NCBI RefSeq assembly: GCF_015624505.1
Contig: NZ_CP061379.1
Location: 2,356,001-2,420,000 of the forward strand
DNA length: 64,000 nucleotides
Source: Bradyrhizobium commune
GTDB lineage: Bacteria; Pseudomonadota; Alphaproteobacteria; Rhizobiales; Xanthobacteraceae
Reading direction: 5' to 3'
Shown here: in pieces, positions 17,128 through 25,563 of the stretch
Layout: each line of letters starts with the position of its first letter
How positions within the stretch are numbered: the first letter of the stretch is position 1
The notes under the pieces: model-generated
Told to the model about the DNA's origin: nothing
The model's input: the letters and a program-made list of their open reading frames with translations, nothing else
Databases searched by the model: none
Translations under genes and position numbers: made by a program

Positions 17128-17814
17128 ATGGTAGACCTGAACGCCCTCTCCAGGGCGAATGCGAAGCGCTGGGCTAATGCCAAGCCGACCCGAGAGGCAG
17201 AAGCCGCCAGCATTGCCTCGCGCCTTTACAAGGCCAGGCAGCGCTACCAGGCCGTCGAGCGGCAAACCGGCGTGCCTTGGCCCGCTATCGCTGTCATCCA
17301 CGAACGGGAGTCGTCCCAGAATTGGATGGGCTCTCTGGCCCAGGGCGATCCCTGGAACCGGGTCTCGGTTCACGTTCCGGCCGGGCGAGGTCCTTTTGAC
17401 TCCTGGGAGGCCGCGGCGATCGATGCGCTGGTCAACTGCCCGCCTTTCCTGGCGCGCCACAAGGACTGGTCGATCGCCGGCGCGTTGACCGCGCTCGAGA
17501 CCTACAACGGCATCGGCTATGCCGCCCGTGGCGTGGCTTCGCCTTATCTCTGGTCCGGGACAAACCAGTACCACGCCGGAAAGTACGTGCGCGATGGCAT
17601 TTACGATCCCGGCAAGGTCGACCCGCAACTAGGCTGCGCGGCGTTGTTGCTTGCGCTGATGGAGCTCGATCCAGGGATCAGCTTTGCAGGGGTCAAGATC
17701 ACCAAGAGCCCGGTCATTCGCGATCCGAACAAGCCCTCACTGACGAACCCGTCGCAAGGCTCAATCGGCGCGCTTGTCGTCAACCTGATCAAGACCATTT
17801 TTGGAAGGAAATGA
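17128..17814 (+). CDS. Phage endolysin (lysozyme-like)
   Basis: Encodes 228 aa. The core (QTGVPWPAIAVIHERESSQNW, then GSLAQGDPWNRVSVHVPAGRG, and ALETYNGIGYAARGVASPYLW followed by NQYHAGKYVRDG) matches a widespread phage muramidase-type endolysin group. The Glu of HERESS is the likely catalytic acid. There is no signal peptide, so export needs a holin, and four small membrane-protein genes follow immediately. The C-terminal 40 residues (SGSIGALVVNLIKTIFG-like end) may be membrane-associating. Fairly confident of the lysis role. Confidence 0.75.
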   Translation: MVDLNALSRANAKRWANAKPTREAEAASIASRLYKARQRYQAVERQTGVPWPAIAVIHERESSQNWMGSLAQGDPWNRVSVHVPAGRGPFDSWEAAAIDALVNCPPFLARHKDWSIAGALTALETYNGIGYAARGVASPYLWSGTNQYHAGKYVRDGIYDPGKVDPQLGCAALLLALMELDPGISFAGVKITKSPVIRDPNKPSLTNPSQGSIGALVVNLIKTIFGRK

Positions 17815-17816
17815 AC

Positions 17817-17966
17817 ATGTGGACTGTTTTTGACGTCATCGTCTTCGCCGCCGGTTTCGGCGCCAGCTGGCTTTGCAAGGATGCGCTGCTCCGATTCGTG
17901 ACCGGCACCGACGCGCTGATCAAGTCGCTCGAGGCCAAGCTTGCCATGCTGCGGGCCAAGCCGTGA
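17817..17966 (+). CDS. Small one-TM protein of the lysis cassette
   Basis: Encodes 49 aa. ATG 17817 lies two bases after the endolysin stop, with AAGGAAATGAAC upstream. A hydrophobic N-terminal segment (VFDVIVFAAGFGASWLC) is followed by a short amphipathic helix (DALIKSLEAKLAMLRAK). Its stop overlaps the next ATG. Size, topology and neighbours suit a holin, antiholin or spanin-type role; no sequence family is recognised. Confidence 0.55.
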   Translation: MWTVFDVIVFAAGFGASWLCKDALLRFVTGTDALIKSLEAKLAMLRAKP

Positions 17967-18208
17967 TGATTGCGAAGATCAAGGCGGCTTGCCTGCACTC
18001 CATGACCATCGCCTGGAGTTACTGCATCGCGCTTGCCGGTGCATTGGCTTCGATCGTCGATGATCTTGCCGACGCCTTGGGCGATCCCGGCGTCAAGGAT
18101 CAAATCAGCGCGGCCATCGGCGACGTCAAGGTCACGGGACGGATCCTGCTCGCGATCTCCGTCGTGACGATCATCGCGCGCCTGCGAACACTCCGGAGGA
18201 CATCCTGA
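17966..18208 (+). CDS. Small membrane protein of the lysis cassette (holin candidate)
   Basis: Encodes 80 aa. The start overlaps the previous TGA and the end overlaps the next ATG. Two hydrophobic segments (MTIAWSYCIALAGALASIV and GRILLAISVVTIIARL) flank an acidic linker (DDLADALGDPGVKDQI), and the tail is basic. This matches small two-TM holin-like proteins found next to endolysins. Function inferred from topology and context. Confidence 0.6.
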   Translation: MIAKIKAACLHSMTIAWSYCIALAGALASIVDDLADALGDPGVKDQISAAIGDVKVTGRILLAISVVTIIARLRTLRRTS

Positions 18209-18591
18209 TGTGGATGACGATCATCTCGTTTCTCGGCGGTCCTGTCGTCAAGGCGCTGATCGATGCCTATAGCGCGAAATTGAAGGCTGAGACTACCGAC
18301 GCCAAAATTGCCGCGGATCTCGCAGCTGGCGAGATCGCTTCGCAAACGGCCGAGACCAAGGCCATCATGCAGTACCGCATCGCCGAGATCGGGCACTGGT
18401 ATGAGCCGGACAAGCTGATGGGGTATTGCGTGGCGCTCTACTTCGCAAAACTCCTGGTCTGGGACAAGGTCCTCGGTTTCGGCTCCACGGACGCCCTGGC
18501 GGGATTTGCCGCGATCACCGCGAATCTCGTCGTCTCCTTCTATTTCGCCAAGCGCGGCTTCGAGAATGTTGCAAGGATCATCAAGCGGTGA
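18208..18591 (+). CDS. Holin-like protein (3TM/GTA-type pattern)
   Basis: Encodes 127 aa. Hydrophobic start (MTIISFLGGPVVKALIDAY), an Ala/Lys/Glu helix (KAETTDAKIAADLAAGEIASQ), then IGHWYEPDKLMGYCVALYFAKLLVWDKVLG and ITANLVVSFYFAKRGFENVARII. The helix followed by two membrane segments resembles the GTA/prophage 3TM holin family of alphaproteobacteria. It would permeabilise the inner membrane for the endolysin at 17128. The end overlaps the next gene by four bases. Confidence 0.6.
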   Translation: MWMTIISFLGGPVVKALIDAYSAKLKAETTDAKIAADLAAGEIASQTAETKAIMQYRIAEIGHWYEPDKLMGYCVALYFAKLLVWDKVLGFGSTDALAGFAAITANLVVSFYFAKRGFENVARIIKR

Positions 18592-18887
18592 AGATACAGG
18601 ATGACGACATCCGGGCGATTGTCGCCGAGACGCTCGCCGAGCAGCACAGGATACAGCAGGAGAGCATCGATGCCATCGTGTTGAAAGCGGTGGCGTCGGT
18701 GCTGGCGTCCTTTGGAATCGAAGACGATGACCGAAAGGAGCTCAAGGCTGATTTTCAGCACCTGCGGCGGTGGCGCAAGAGTGTCGAGCAGGCGCAGAGC
18801 TACACTTTCAAGGCCGTCATCACAGTGATCGCGACCGGCTTGATGGGGGCCGTCTGGCTAGGCGTCAAGGTCGTGCTCGGCAAGTGA
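18588..18887 (+). CDS. Small C-terminally anchored protein of the lysis cassette
   Basis: Encodes 99 aa from GTG 18588, overlapping the previous stop. Residues 1-70 are charged and helical (ETLAEQHRIQQESIDAIV, then DDDRKELKADFQHLRRWRKSVEQAQ). A single C-terminal membrane segment follows (AVITVIATGLMGAVWLGVKVVLG). The layout is the reverse of i-spanins but is common for small proteins at the end of alphaproteobacterial phage lysis operons. Role unknown. Confidence 0.55.
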   Translation: MKIQDDDIRAIVAETLAEQHRIQQESIDAIVLKAVASVLASFGIEDDDRKELKADFQHLRRWRKSVEQAQSYTFKAVITVIATGLMGAVWLGVKVVLGK

Positions 18888-18937
18888 GCTCGTGCCTGCA
18901 AGTACGTTCAAGGATATTCCTCGTCAATGAGCCATCC

Positions 18938-19366
18938 ATGTACAAAATTCGAAGCGTCGATACGGACGACGATGACGTTGTCGACACCCTTGTCGACCTG
19001 CACCGGTTGACGTTTTTCGATGGGGCGAGCGTGCCGCAGTTCGAGCTCGGAGCTTGGTGGCTTGCCTATCACAATGATGACGCGGTGGCGTTTGCCGGAG
19101 TTGTCCCGTCGACGCACGCACGGAATGGCGGCTATTTTTCCAGGGTCGGGGTTCTGCGACGGCATCGGGGGCGGGGCCTTCAACTCAGGCTGACGCGGGT
19201 TATCGAAGCGAGGGGCAGGCGCGTCGGATGGCACAGCATCGTTTCGGATACGACGAATAATCCGGTGTCAGCAAATAATTTCATCAGGGCCGGTTATCGG
19301 CTCTACGAGCCCGACGTGCCCTGGGCCTGGTCGAATTCGCTCTATTGGAGAAAGTGGCTCAGATAG
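18938..19366 (+). CDS. GNAT family N-acetyltransferase
   Basis: Encodes 142 aa. ATG 18938 is the plausible start, though the frame is open further upstream. The acetyl-CoA loop is RRHRGRGLQLRL (R-x-x-G-x-G type) after a beta strand SRVGVL. The terminal NNPVSANNFIRAGYRLYEPD is the usual 'N..S...f.k.GF' motif. Substrate unknown. It is the last gene before the terminator at 19433, so it is the right-most gene of the phage region. Small GNATs at this position are common prophage cargo. Confidence 0.75.
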   Translation: MYKIRSVDTDDDDVVDTLVDLHRLTFFDGASVPQFELGAWWLAYHNDDAVAFAGVVPSTHARNGGYFSRVGVLRRHRGRGLQLRLTRVIEARGRRVGWHSIVSDTTNNPVSANNFIRAGYRLYEPDVPWAWSNSLYWRKWLR

Positions 19367-19432
19367 CGACGCAATCGCCTGGTCCCAGGGTGCGGAACGT
19401 CATTTTGCAGCGAACATCTGGCGCGATCAGAA

Positions 19433-19464
19433 CGGCCCGGCAGCTTGGCTGCCGGGCCGTTTTT
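19433..19464 (+). terminator. Strong rho-independent terminator
   Basis: A perfect 12-bp stem, CGGCCCGGCAGC / GCTGCCGGGCCG, with a TTG loop and a T5 tract. It ends the prophage transcription unit. The rest of the gap up to 19574 shows no gene, tRNA or clear attachment site. Confidence 0.9.
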
Positions 19465-19574
19465 GCATTTCAGGTGGAGCGAGTGAGCACTTGCGCAGAC
19501 GGCGGCGTCGCGCTTTAAGTTTGGTCTTGCAAGAAATTCGGCGAGCACAAGCCGATGTAAGGGAGTCCCAAACA

Positions 19575-20843
19575 TTGTCCACCAAGCCTCAATTGCCGGA
19601 ACGTCCGCTGCGGGCTACAGGACGACCAAGCGCGCTTGACGGTCTGCTGGTCATCGATTTCACGCGTGTGGTCGCGGGGCCCGCCTGCACACAGACGCTC
19701 GCCGATTTCGGTGCGCGCGTCATCAAGATCGAAAACCCCGACGGCGGCGACGACACGCGCGCCTACGAGCATGCCGAGATCGGCGGAGAAAGCGCCGCCT
19801 ATCTCAGCCTGAACCGCAACAAGCGTGGTATCGCGCTCGACCTCGGCGTGCGGGAGGCGCGTCAGATCGTGCTGGATCTGATCCGCAAGGCGGATGTCGT
19901 CGTAGAGAATTTTTCGAGCGGAGTCATGAAGAAGTTCGGTCTCGACTATGAAGCGGTCGCGCCGCTCAATCCGCGGCTGATCTATTGCTCGATCTCGGCC
20001 TATGGGCGCACCGGACCTTTCGCCTCCCGTCCTGGTTTCGATCCCATCACGCAAGCCGAAAGCGGCTTCATGTCGCTCAATGGGTTTGCAGACGGTCCCG
20101 CGGTCCGCACTGGGCCGCCCATCGTCGACATGGCGACAGGGATGTCTGCCTGCAACGCCATCCTGCTCGCTCTGTTGGCGCGGGATCGGCTCGGCCGCGG
20201 GCAGCATGTCGAGGTCGCCCTGTTCGACGTCGCCATGGGCATGACCGGCTTTTTTGGCATGGCCTATCTGATCAACGGCGAGAATCCGGGACGGTTCGGC
20301 AATTCGCCGAGTGGTTCTCCGACCGTCGGCGTCTACGACGCATCCGACGGGCCACTCTACATGGCCTGCGCCAATGACCGGCTGTTTCGGCGACTGGTGG
20401 TTGAGGTGTTGAACCGCCCTGATCTCATCGCCGATCCGCGGTTCGCCACGCGGAAGGCGCGGTCCGAGAACAAGGAGCTGCTGCGTGCGGCCATCGCGGA
20501 GGTCTTTGCGAGCGACACTCTCGAGAACTGGATGGCGAAGATGAAGCTCGCCAATATCCCGGTCGGCTACCTCAGGACGGTTGAGGAGGGGTTCAACGCC
20601 CCCGAAGCGCGCGAACGCGATCGCCTGAGCCGGATTCGGCATCCCACGGCGCAATGGGTTCCCAACATCGAGCCGCCGATCAACATGAGCGTAACGGCGG
20701 CGGTCGATCCCGTGGCCGCGCCGTTGTTGGGCGAGCACACGGAGCAGGTCTTGCGCGATATACTCGGTTACGACGAAGATCGCATCGCGGAGTTCGCGAA
20801 AAAAGGCGCGTTTGGATCGGGCAGGCTTTCGCGGCCGGTTTGA
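19575..20843 (+). CDS. CaiB/BaiF family CoA transferase
   Basis: Encodes 422 aa from TTG 19575, which has GGGAG nine bases upstream; the frame is open further back but unlikely to be translated. Family III CoA-transferase hallmarks: LVIDFTRVVAGPACTQTLADFGARVIKIE, then YLSLNRNKRGIALDL, VVENFSSGVMKKFGLDY, ISAYGRTGPFASRPGFD and the catalytic Asp about residue 185 in GPPIVDMATG. It transfers CoA between carboxylic acids, probably activating or recycling a catabolic acid. First gene of a plus-strand catabolic run with a GST, a flavin monooxygenase pair and an ABC transporter. Confidence 0.85.
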   Translation: MSTKPQLPERPLRATGRPSALDGLLVIDFTRVVAGPACTQTLADFGARVIKIENPDGGDDTRAYEHAEIGGESAAYLSLNRNKRGIALDLGVREARQIVLDLIRKADVVVENFSSGVMKKFGLDYEAVAPLNPRLIYCSISAYGRTGPFASRPGFDPITQAESGFMSLNGFADGPAVRTGPPIVDMATGMSACNAILLALLARDRLGRGQHVEVALFDVAMGMTGFFGMAYLINGENPGRFGNSPSGSPTVGVYDASDGPLYMACANDRLFRRLVVEVLNRPDLIADPRFATRKARSENKELLRAAIAEVFASDTLENWMAKMKLANIPVGYLRTVEEGFNAPEARERDRLSRIRHPTAQWVPNIEPPINMSVTAAVDPVAAPLLGEHTEQVLRDILGYDEDRIAEFAKKGAFGSGRLSRPV

Positions 20844-20877
20844 ACCTGCATGCTAAGATCCTCCAGGGGGTATGACG

Positions 20878-21534
20878 ATGACCATTCGGCTCTACGGCTT
20901 CTGGCGATCGATCGCCTCGTTTCGCGTCCGCGTGGCGCTGAAGCTGAAGCAGTTGCCATTCGAGGAAATTCCTGTCGATATCCTGTCCGGTGAGCAGTTT
21001 GGTCCGGACTATGGTGCGGTCAACGACGAGCGCGTCGTCCCCACCCTGGTGCATGGCGACCGCCGGGTATTTCAGTCTCTGGCTATCATCGAATTTCTCG
21101 ATGACCTCATGCCGGAGCCGAGGTTGTTGCCGTCCGATCCCGCCGATCGCGCCTATGCACGGTCTTTGGCCCTCGTCGCGGTCGCGGATGCCCACCCGTT
21201 GGTGACGCCGCGTGTCCGCAATCATCTCGTCAAGATGTTCGGTGCCGATGCCAATGCGATCGAGAGTTGGGCTAAGCATTGGACGATCGAAGGACTGGCG
21301 ACCTATGAGAGATTGCTGGAACGACGGCCGCCGGCGCCATTCGCTCTCGGCCCACGCGTGGGCGTCGCGGACATCTGCATTGCCGGCCAGATCGTCGGGG
21401 CCCACTTCCTGAAGCTCGATTTGACGCCGTTTCCCGCCGTGGCGCGGCTCGCTGATCACTGTTTTGCGCTCCCTCCCTTCGCGATGTCGCATCCTTTCGA
21501 GCAACCGGGTTATAGGGCGGCAGCGCCCCGCTAG
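20878..21534 (+). CDS. Zeta-class glutathione S-transferase / maleylacetoacetate-isomerase-like
   Basis: Encodes 218 aa. ATG 20878 has AGGGGG seven bases upstream; ATG 20872 is too close. The N-terminal thioredoxin fold begins RLYGFWRSIASFRVRVALKLK, which parallels the zeta-class active-site segment (SSCSxRVR in true maleylacetoacetate isomerases, here SIASFRVR). ERVVPTLVHGDRRVFQSLAIIEFLDD is the glutathione-binding part. Such enzymes isomerise cis ring-cleavage products to trans. Placed among a monooxygenase and a ring-cleaving enzyme, an isomerase role is attractive but unproven. Confidence 0.75.
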   Translation: MTIRLYGFWRSIASFRVRVALKLKQLPFEEIPVDILSGEQFGPDYGAVNDERVVPTLVHGDRRVFQSLAIIEFLDDLMPEPRLLPSDPADRAYARSLALVAVADAHPLVTPRVRNHLVKMFGADANAIESWAKHWTIEGLATYERLLERRPPAPFALGPRVGVADICIAGQIVGAHFLKLDLTPFPAVARLADHCFALPPFAMSHPFEQPGYRAAAPR

Positions 21535-21597
21535 CGCTGCATCAGCTTGATTCGGCGAAGTTCCCGCCGCATAAATGTGTGAAAGCGAGGGACATGA

Positions 21598-22827
21598 ATG
21601 GCGCCTGGTCGAGAGCCGAGCATGGGTCAGCCGGTAGGGACGGACTCCGGTGAACGCGCCTATGCGACGATGATCGCAAGGGCCAAGTCGCTCCTGCCGC
21701 AACTGCAGGAGCGGGCGGCCCGGACGGAAGAGTTGCGGCACCTGCCAGCGGAGACCGAGCGGGACCTGCACGACTGTGGCCTTTTCCGAATGCTTCAGCC
21801 GAAACGCATCGGCGGGGCAGAACTCGATTACGTCGCCCTGATCGATTGCGCCGATCTGCTCGGTCAGGCGGATGCGTCGGTGGCCTGGAATCTTGCCAAT
21901 CTGGCGAGCCATCACTGGATGCTCGGCATGTTCGAGCCGACAGCGCAGGATCAGGTTTGGGGCGCTGACCCGGACGTGCTGATCGCGTCGTCGTTCATCT
22001 TTCCGGCTGGCCGCGCCAGGAAGGTCGAGGGTGGGTACCAGCTGCGCGGAAGCTGGCCGTTCTCCTCCGGTGTCGCCTCCTGCGCGTGGAACATGCTCGC
22101 AAGTGTCGTCTCGTCGGACGACGAGGCTGATGGCATCGAATATCGTATCTTTCTGTTGCCGAAGGCCGATTATAGCATCCTCGATACCTGGAACGTCGCT
22201 GGGCTGCGCGGCACAGGGTCGTCGGACGTGGAAGTCAGGGACGCTTTCGTGGCCGACCATATGACTGTCGCCGTGGGTGATCTTGCCGGGGGCCCGACGC
22301 CGGGCAGCAAGGTCAATCCCAATCCGCTCTACGCGCTGCCTGTGTTCTCGCTGTTTCCCTATGTTCTGTCCGGCGTCGCACTCGGGAATGCGCAGGCATG
22401 CCTCGACGATTATGCGGAGGTCGCGCGTCATCGCATATCCACCTACAACCGCGCCAAGCTCAGCGACTTTCAAAGCACCCAGATCAAGATAGCGGAAGCC
22501 TCGGCCAAGATCGATGCCGCGCGACTCGTCATGCGTTCGGCCTGCATCGATGCCATGGAGAAGGCGCGGCGACGGTATATTCCGGACATGGCGACCAAGA
22601 CCAGGTACCGGCGCGACGGGGCCTTCTCGGTCAATATGTGCACCGACGCGGTCTCGATGCTGTTCGCGGCGAGCGGGGCCCGCGGCCTGTTCACGACGGG
22701 TGTGTTGCAGCGGCAGTTCCGCGACGCGCACGCCATCAACTCGCACCTCGCATTCAATTTTGATGCGGCCGGAACCAATTATGGACGTGTGGCGCTCGGC
22801 CTGCCGTCCGAGAATCTCACGTTGTGA
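21598..22827 (+). CDS. Two-component flavin-dependent monooxygenase, oxygenase subunit (acyl-CoA dehydrogenase fold)
   Basis: Encodes 409 aa. The fold is acyl-CoA-dehydrogenase-like with the C-terminal Acyl-CoA_dh_2 type domain. HCGLFRMLQPKRIGGAELDY-like text (here DLHDCGLFRMLQPKRIGG), DASVAWNLANLASHHWMLG, then QLRGSWPFSSGVASCAWN and NTWNVAGLRGTGSSDVEV are hallmarks of the HsaA/HpaH C2/DszC group. These use reduced flavin from a partner to hydroxylate aromatic or heteroaromatic rings. The partner reductase gene lies nine bases downstream. Substrate is unknown; an N-heteroaromatic is suggested by the NicX-like gene in the cluster. Confidence 0.8.
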   Translation: MAPGREPSMGQPVGTDSGERAYATMIARAKSLLPQLQERAARTEELRHLPAETERDLHDCGLFRMLQPKRIGGAELDYVALIDCADLLGQADASVAWNLANLASHHWMLGMFEPTAQDQVWGADPDVLIASSFIFPAGRARKVEGGYQLRGSWPFSSGVASCAWNMLASVVSSDDEADGIEYRIFLLPKADYSILDTWNVAGLRGTGSSDVEVRDAFVADHMTVAVGDLAGGPTPGSKVNPNPLYALPVFSLFPYVLSGVALGNAQACLDDYAEVARHRISTYNRAKLSDFQSTQIKIAEASAKIDAARLVMRSACIDAMEKARRRYIPDMATKTRYRRDGAFSVNMCTDAVSMLFAASGARGLFTTGVLQRQFRDAHAINSHLAFNFDAAGTNYGRVALGLPSENLTL

Positions 22828-22836
22828 GGCCGGGCG

Positions 22837-23400
22837 ATGAATGATCTGCCCAAGCAGCCGCCCGTTCCTGATGCCGCCAATGAACTCGCAAGCGACAGCT
22901 CGTCAATCGATCCTCGTGACTTTCGCAATGCGCTCGGCGCGTTCGGAACGGGTGTAACGATCATCACCGCCTCGGCCGCTGATGGAAAGCCCTACGGCAT
23001 CACTTGCAATTCATTCGCATCGGTCTCGTTGAATCCCCCTTTGGTCCTTTGGAGCCTCGGAGTTTATTCATCAAGCCTGACCGTCTTCCAGAACGCCAGC
23101 CACTTCACCGTCCATGTCCTCGGCGTTTCTCAGCAGGCGCTTGCGAACAAATTTGCGAAATCGTCCGAGGACAAGTTCGCCGGCATCGACTGGACGCCCG
23201 GGCTCGGCAACGCTCCGGTGCTTGCCGAGAGCGTCGCCAATTTTCAATGCCGTTCCGTCAATCGCTACTATGGCGGCGATCACGTGATCTTTCTTGGGGC
23301 GGTCGAGGCCTACACCTATAGCGACAGAGAGCCTTTGCTCTTTGCGCGAGGGACTTACGGCCGCTTTCTGGCGGACGACGAACGCAAGAAGTCGCCCTAA
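22837..23400 (+). CDS. Flavin reductase (FMN-binding split-barrel)
   Basis: Encodes 187 aa. Typical HpaC/HsaB-like motifs: DPRDFRNALGAFGTGVTIITA, GKPYGITCNSFASVSLNPPLVLW, FTVHVLGVSQQALANKFA and YYGGDHVIFLGAVEAY with LLFARGTYGRF. It uses NAD(P)H to reduce flavin and passes it to the oxygenase encoded just upstream. The pair is almost certainly one operon and one enzyme system. Confidence 0.88.
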   Translation: MNDLPKQPPVPDAANELASDSSSIDPRDFRNALGAFGTGVTIITASAADGKPYGITCNSFASVSLNPPLVLWSLGVYSSSLTVFQNASHFTVHVLGVSQQALANKFAKSSEDKFAGIDWTPGLGNAPVLAESVANFQCRSVNRYYGGDHVIFLGAVEAYTYSDREPLLFARGTYGRFLADDERKKSP

Positions 23401-23415
23401 GGCGGGGACGCCGGC

Positions 23416-24321
23416 TCAACAGTCTTCGGACAACTTGTAGATCTCCAGGGCGTCTGCGTCCGCGCCGCGTGCAGCCTTTGCCAGTCTGAAAATCTGTCCC
23501 GCGAGCGAGGCCATCGGTATGGGCGTCGACGTCGTCTGCGCGACATCGGCGACTGTATCGAGATCCTTGAGCATCGTTGCGATGTGCCCAAGCGGCGGCG
23601 AGTGAATGCCCTGAACCATGCGCGGCACGAACAGCTGAAGCGGAATGGAATCCGCAAAGCCCCCGGCGAGGGCTTCGGGCAAGCGATTGGCATCGATTCC
23701 CGCGTTTGCGGCGAGGCGGGTTGCTTCCGCAAGGACGGCCATCGCGCATCCGACGATCACTTGATTGCAGAGTTTTGTGGTCTGGCCCGCGCCGGTCGGG
23801 CCCATATGGGTGATCCTGCGTGCCATCGCCAGCACGTAGGGCCGCACCCGCTCGATGTCGCCGGCTTCCCCGCCGGCCATGATGGCGAGCGTGCCCTCCT
23901 CGGCGCCCTTGGTGCCACCCGACACCGGCGCATCGATCCAGCCCGCGCCGTTCGCAGCTTTTAGCCGGGCCGCGAGCTCGCGTGCGGCATCAGGATGAAT
24001 CGAGGAGAAATCAACCACGAGCTTGCCCGCTCCGGCAACCGCCGAGATACCCTCAGGTCCGAAGATCACCTCTTCGACGGCCGCTGCGTCAGTCACGCAC
24101 ATGAAGACGATGTCCGAGCGCGCAAGAACGTCGCGAGGTGTGGCTGCGTGCCCGGCACCGGCTTCGACGAGCGGCGCAACCTTGCCCTCCGACCGATTCC
24201 AGACAGTCACCTGATAGCCGGCCTTGAGCAGGCGGCGGGTCATCGGCGTCCCCATCAAGCCCAGGCCGAGATAGCCGAGCTTCTCCGCGCTCTGCAGGTT
24301 TGCCTTGCCGGCATCAGCCAT
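23416..24321 (-). CDS. NAD(P)-dependent 3-hydroxyisobutyrate-dehydrogenase-type oxidoreductase
   Basis: Encodes 301 aa. ATG at 24321 is preceded by GGAGG (reading on the minus strand); an upstream extension is unlikely. Rossmann signature GYLGLGLMGTPMTRRLLKAG; substrate loop DAPVSGGTKGAEEGTLAIMAGG; catalytic Lys in TTKLCNQVIVG. The family oxidises or reduces beta-hydroxyacids (3-hydroxyisobutyrate, tartronate semialdehyde and similar). It is transcribed opposite to the surrounding catabolic genes, convergent with the flavin reductase and divergent from the ABC binding protein. Confidence 0.82.
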   Translation of the reverse strand: MADAGKANLQSAEKLGYLGLGLMGTPMTRRLLKAGYQVTVWNRSEGKVAPLVEAGAGHAATPRDVLARSDIVFMCVTDAAAVEEVIFGPEGISAVAGAGKLVVDFSSIHPDAARELAARLKAANGAGWIDAPVSGGTKGAEEGTLAIMAGGEAGDIERVRPYVLAMARRITHMGPTGAGQTTKLCNQVIVGCAMAVLAEATRLAANAGIDANRLPEALAGGFADSIPLQLFVPRMVQGIHSPPLGHIATMLKDLDTVADVAQTTSTPIPMASLAGQIFRLAKAARGADADALEIYKLSEDC

Positions 24322-24501
24322 AGGTTGCCTCCTTCTGTCGCAGCGCAGGCGGCGCGCGGCCGCTTCCGCACCATACATAACGCATGGAGCCGCGACACCG
24401 GGCCGGTCTGCATGGCTTGCCTGATTGTTTGAACCATGAAACAATTTGGGCCGGTCGGGTTGGGTGGCGCCGGTCGGCGCCGGAGCAACGGAGTGGGCAC
24501 G

Positions 24502-25485
24502 ATGCGGACGGTTTCGAGGTGGATGCTGGCAATGGGGGCTGTGGCCGCCATGATTGCGGGCGCAAGCCCCTCACGGGCGCAACAGACGATCCGCGTCGGC
24601 TGGACGATCCCGGCCGAGGAATCCAAATATTGGATGATGCGCAGGCCCGCCGAATTCCCCAACATCGGCAAGACCTACAATATCGAATGGACCCAATTCC
24701 AGGGTACCGCGCCGATGACGCAGGCGCTCGCGGCGGGTGCGCTCGACTGCGCCACGCAGGCGCCGCTGTCACTCGCCAATGGCGTGGTCGGCGGCAATCT
24801 CAAGGCCTACATCGTGGCCCAGCATGTGTTTGAGAAGCCCGGCGGGTTTTCGGTCTATTGGGCGGTCATGGACGACTCCCCGATCAAGACGATCGCCGAT
24901 CTCAAGGGTAAGACAGTCGGTATTTCCGTGATCGGCGGCGGCACGCAGGGGCCGTTCAACCTGCTCCTGAAGCAGAACGGCATCGATCCGGCCAAGGACA
25001 TCAAGCTGGTCGAGGTCGGCTTTGCTGTCTCCGAAGATGCGTTGCGGCAGGGCCGCGTCGATGCGGTCAACATGAACCAGCCATTTGCGGCGCGTGCGGA
25101 GGCGAAGGGTGGCACGAGAAAGCTGTTCTCGTTGTCGCAGGCGATGCCGAACATCGTGCACATCCTGGAAGCCTGCCGGGCCGACTTCGTTGACAAGAAC
25201 CCGGAGCCGGTCAGGGCCTATGTCCGCGACATCACGTCGGGCATGAAGAAGGCGCTGGCGAACCGCGAAGAGACCTTGAAGGTGGTCAATGAAGTCTTGA
25301 AGGCGCCCATTCCGGTGCTCGAGACTTATCTCCTCAAGGACAATGATTTTGGCCGCGATCCCGGTGCGGCACCGAATTTCCCGGCGATTCAGAAGATGCT
25401 CGACATCTATGCGGAGACGGGAATGCTGCCGAAACTGGATGTCGCGCAGTTCAAGCATCCGACGATCGTCGCGCCGTTACAATAA
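24502..25485 (+). CDS. ABC transporter substrate-binding protein (NMT1/TauA/SsuA type)
   Basis: Encodes 327 aa from ATG 24502. A Sec signal peptide spans residues 1-26 (WMLAMGAVAAMIAGASPSRA, cleavage before QQTIRVGW). The mature protein has the NMT1/SsuA layout: QFQGTAPMTQALAAGALDCATQAPL, then DLKGKTVGISVIGGGTQGPFNLLLKQNGID and GRVDAVNMNQPFAA. Such proteins bind small organic molecules including nitrogen heterocycles, taurine or sulfonates. The ATPase and two permeases follow after an IlvD-like gene. A 12-bp hairpin sits just after its stop. Confidence 0.85.
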   Translation: MRTVSRWMLAMGAVAAMIAGASPSRAQQTIRVGWTIPAEESKYWMMRRPAEFPNIGKTYNIEWTQFQGTAPMTQALAAGALDCATQAPLSLANGVVGGNLKAYIVAQHVFEKPGGFSVYWAVMDDSPIKTIADLKGKTVGISVIGGGTQGPFNLLLKQNGIDPAKDIKLVEVGFAVSEDALRQGRVDAVNMNQPFAARAEAKGGTRKLFSLSQAMPNIVHILEACRADFVDKNPEPVRAYVRDITSGMKKALANREETLKVVNEVLKAPIPVLETYLLKDNDFGRDPGAAPNFPAIQKMLDIYAETGMLPKLDVAQFKHPTIVAPLQ

Positions 25486-25517
25486 ACGGTCTGGTCGTTT
25501 GCTGAGATAACGAGGTC

Positions 25518-25546
25518 GCAATGTCCCGCCACGTGCGGGACATTGC
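25518..25546 (+). promoter_or_regulatory. Intercistronic hairpin
   Basis: A perfect 12-bp stem, GCAATGTCCCGC / GCGGGACATTGC, with a 5-base loop between the binding-protein stop (25485) and the dehydratase start (25564). There is no T tract. Such hairpins often protect the upstream mRNA, giving more binding protein than downstream products. It also covers an alternative upstream start of the dehydratase. Confidence 0.6.
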
Positions 25547-25563
25547 ATGAAGATGATGCAGGT

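Noticed and set aside
20680..22746. 688-codon minus-strand open frame
   Set aside because: It covers the CoA transferase, GST and monooxygenase genes, all with clear family motifs; the antisense reading has none.
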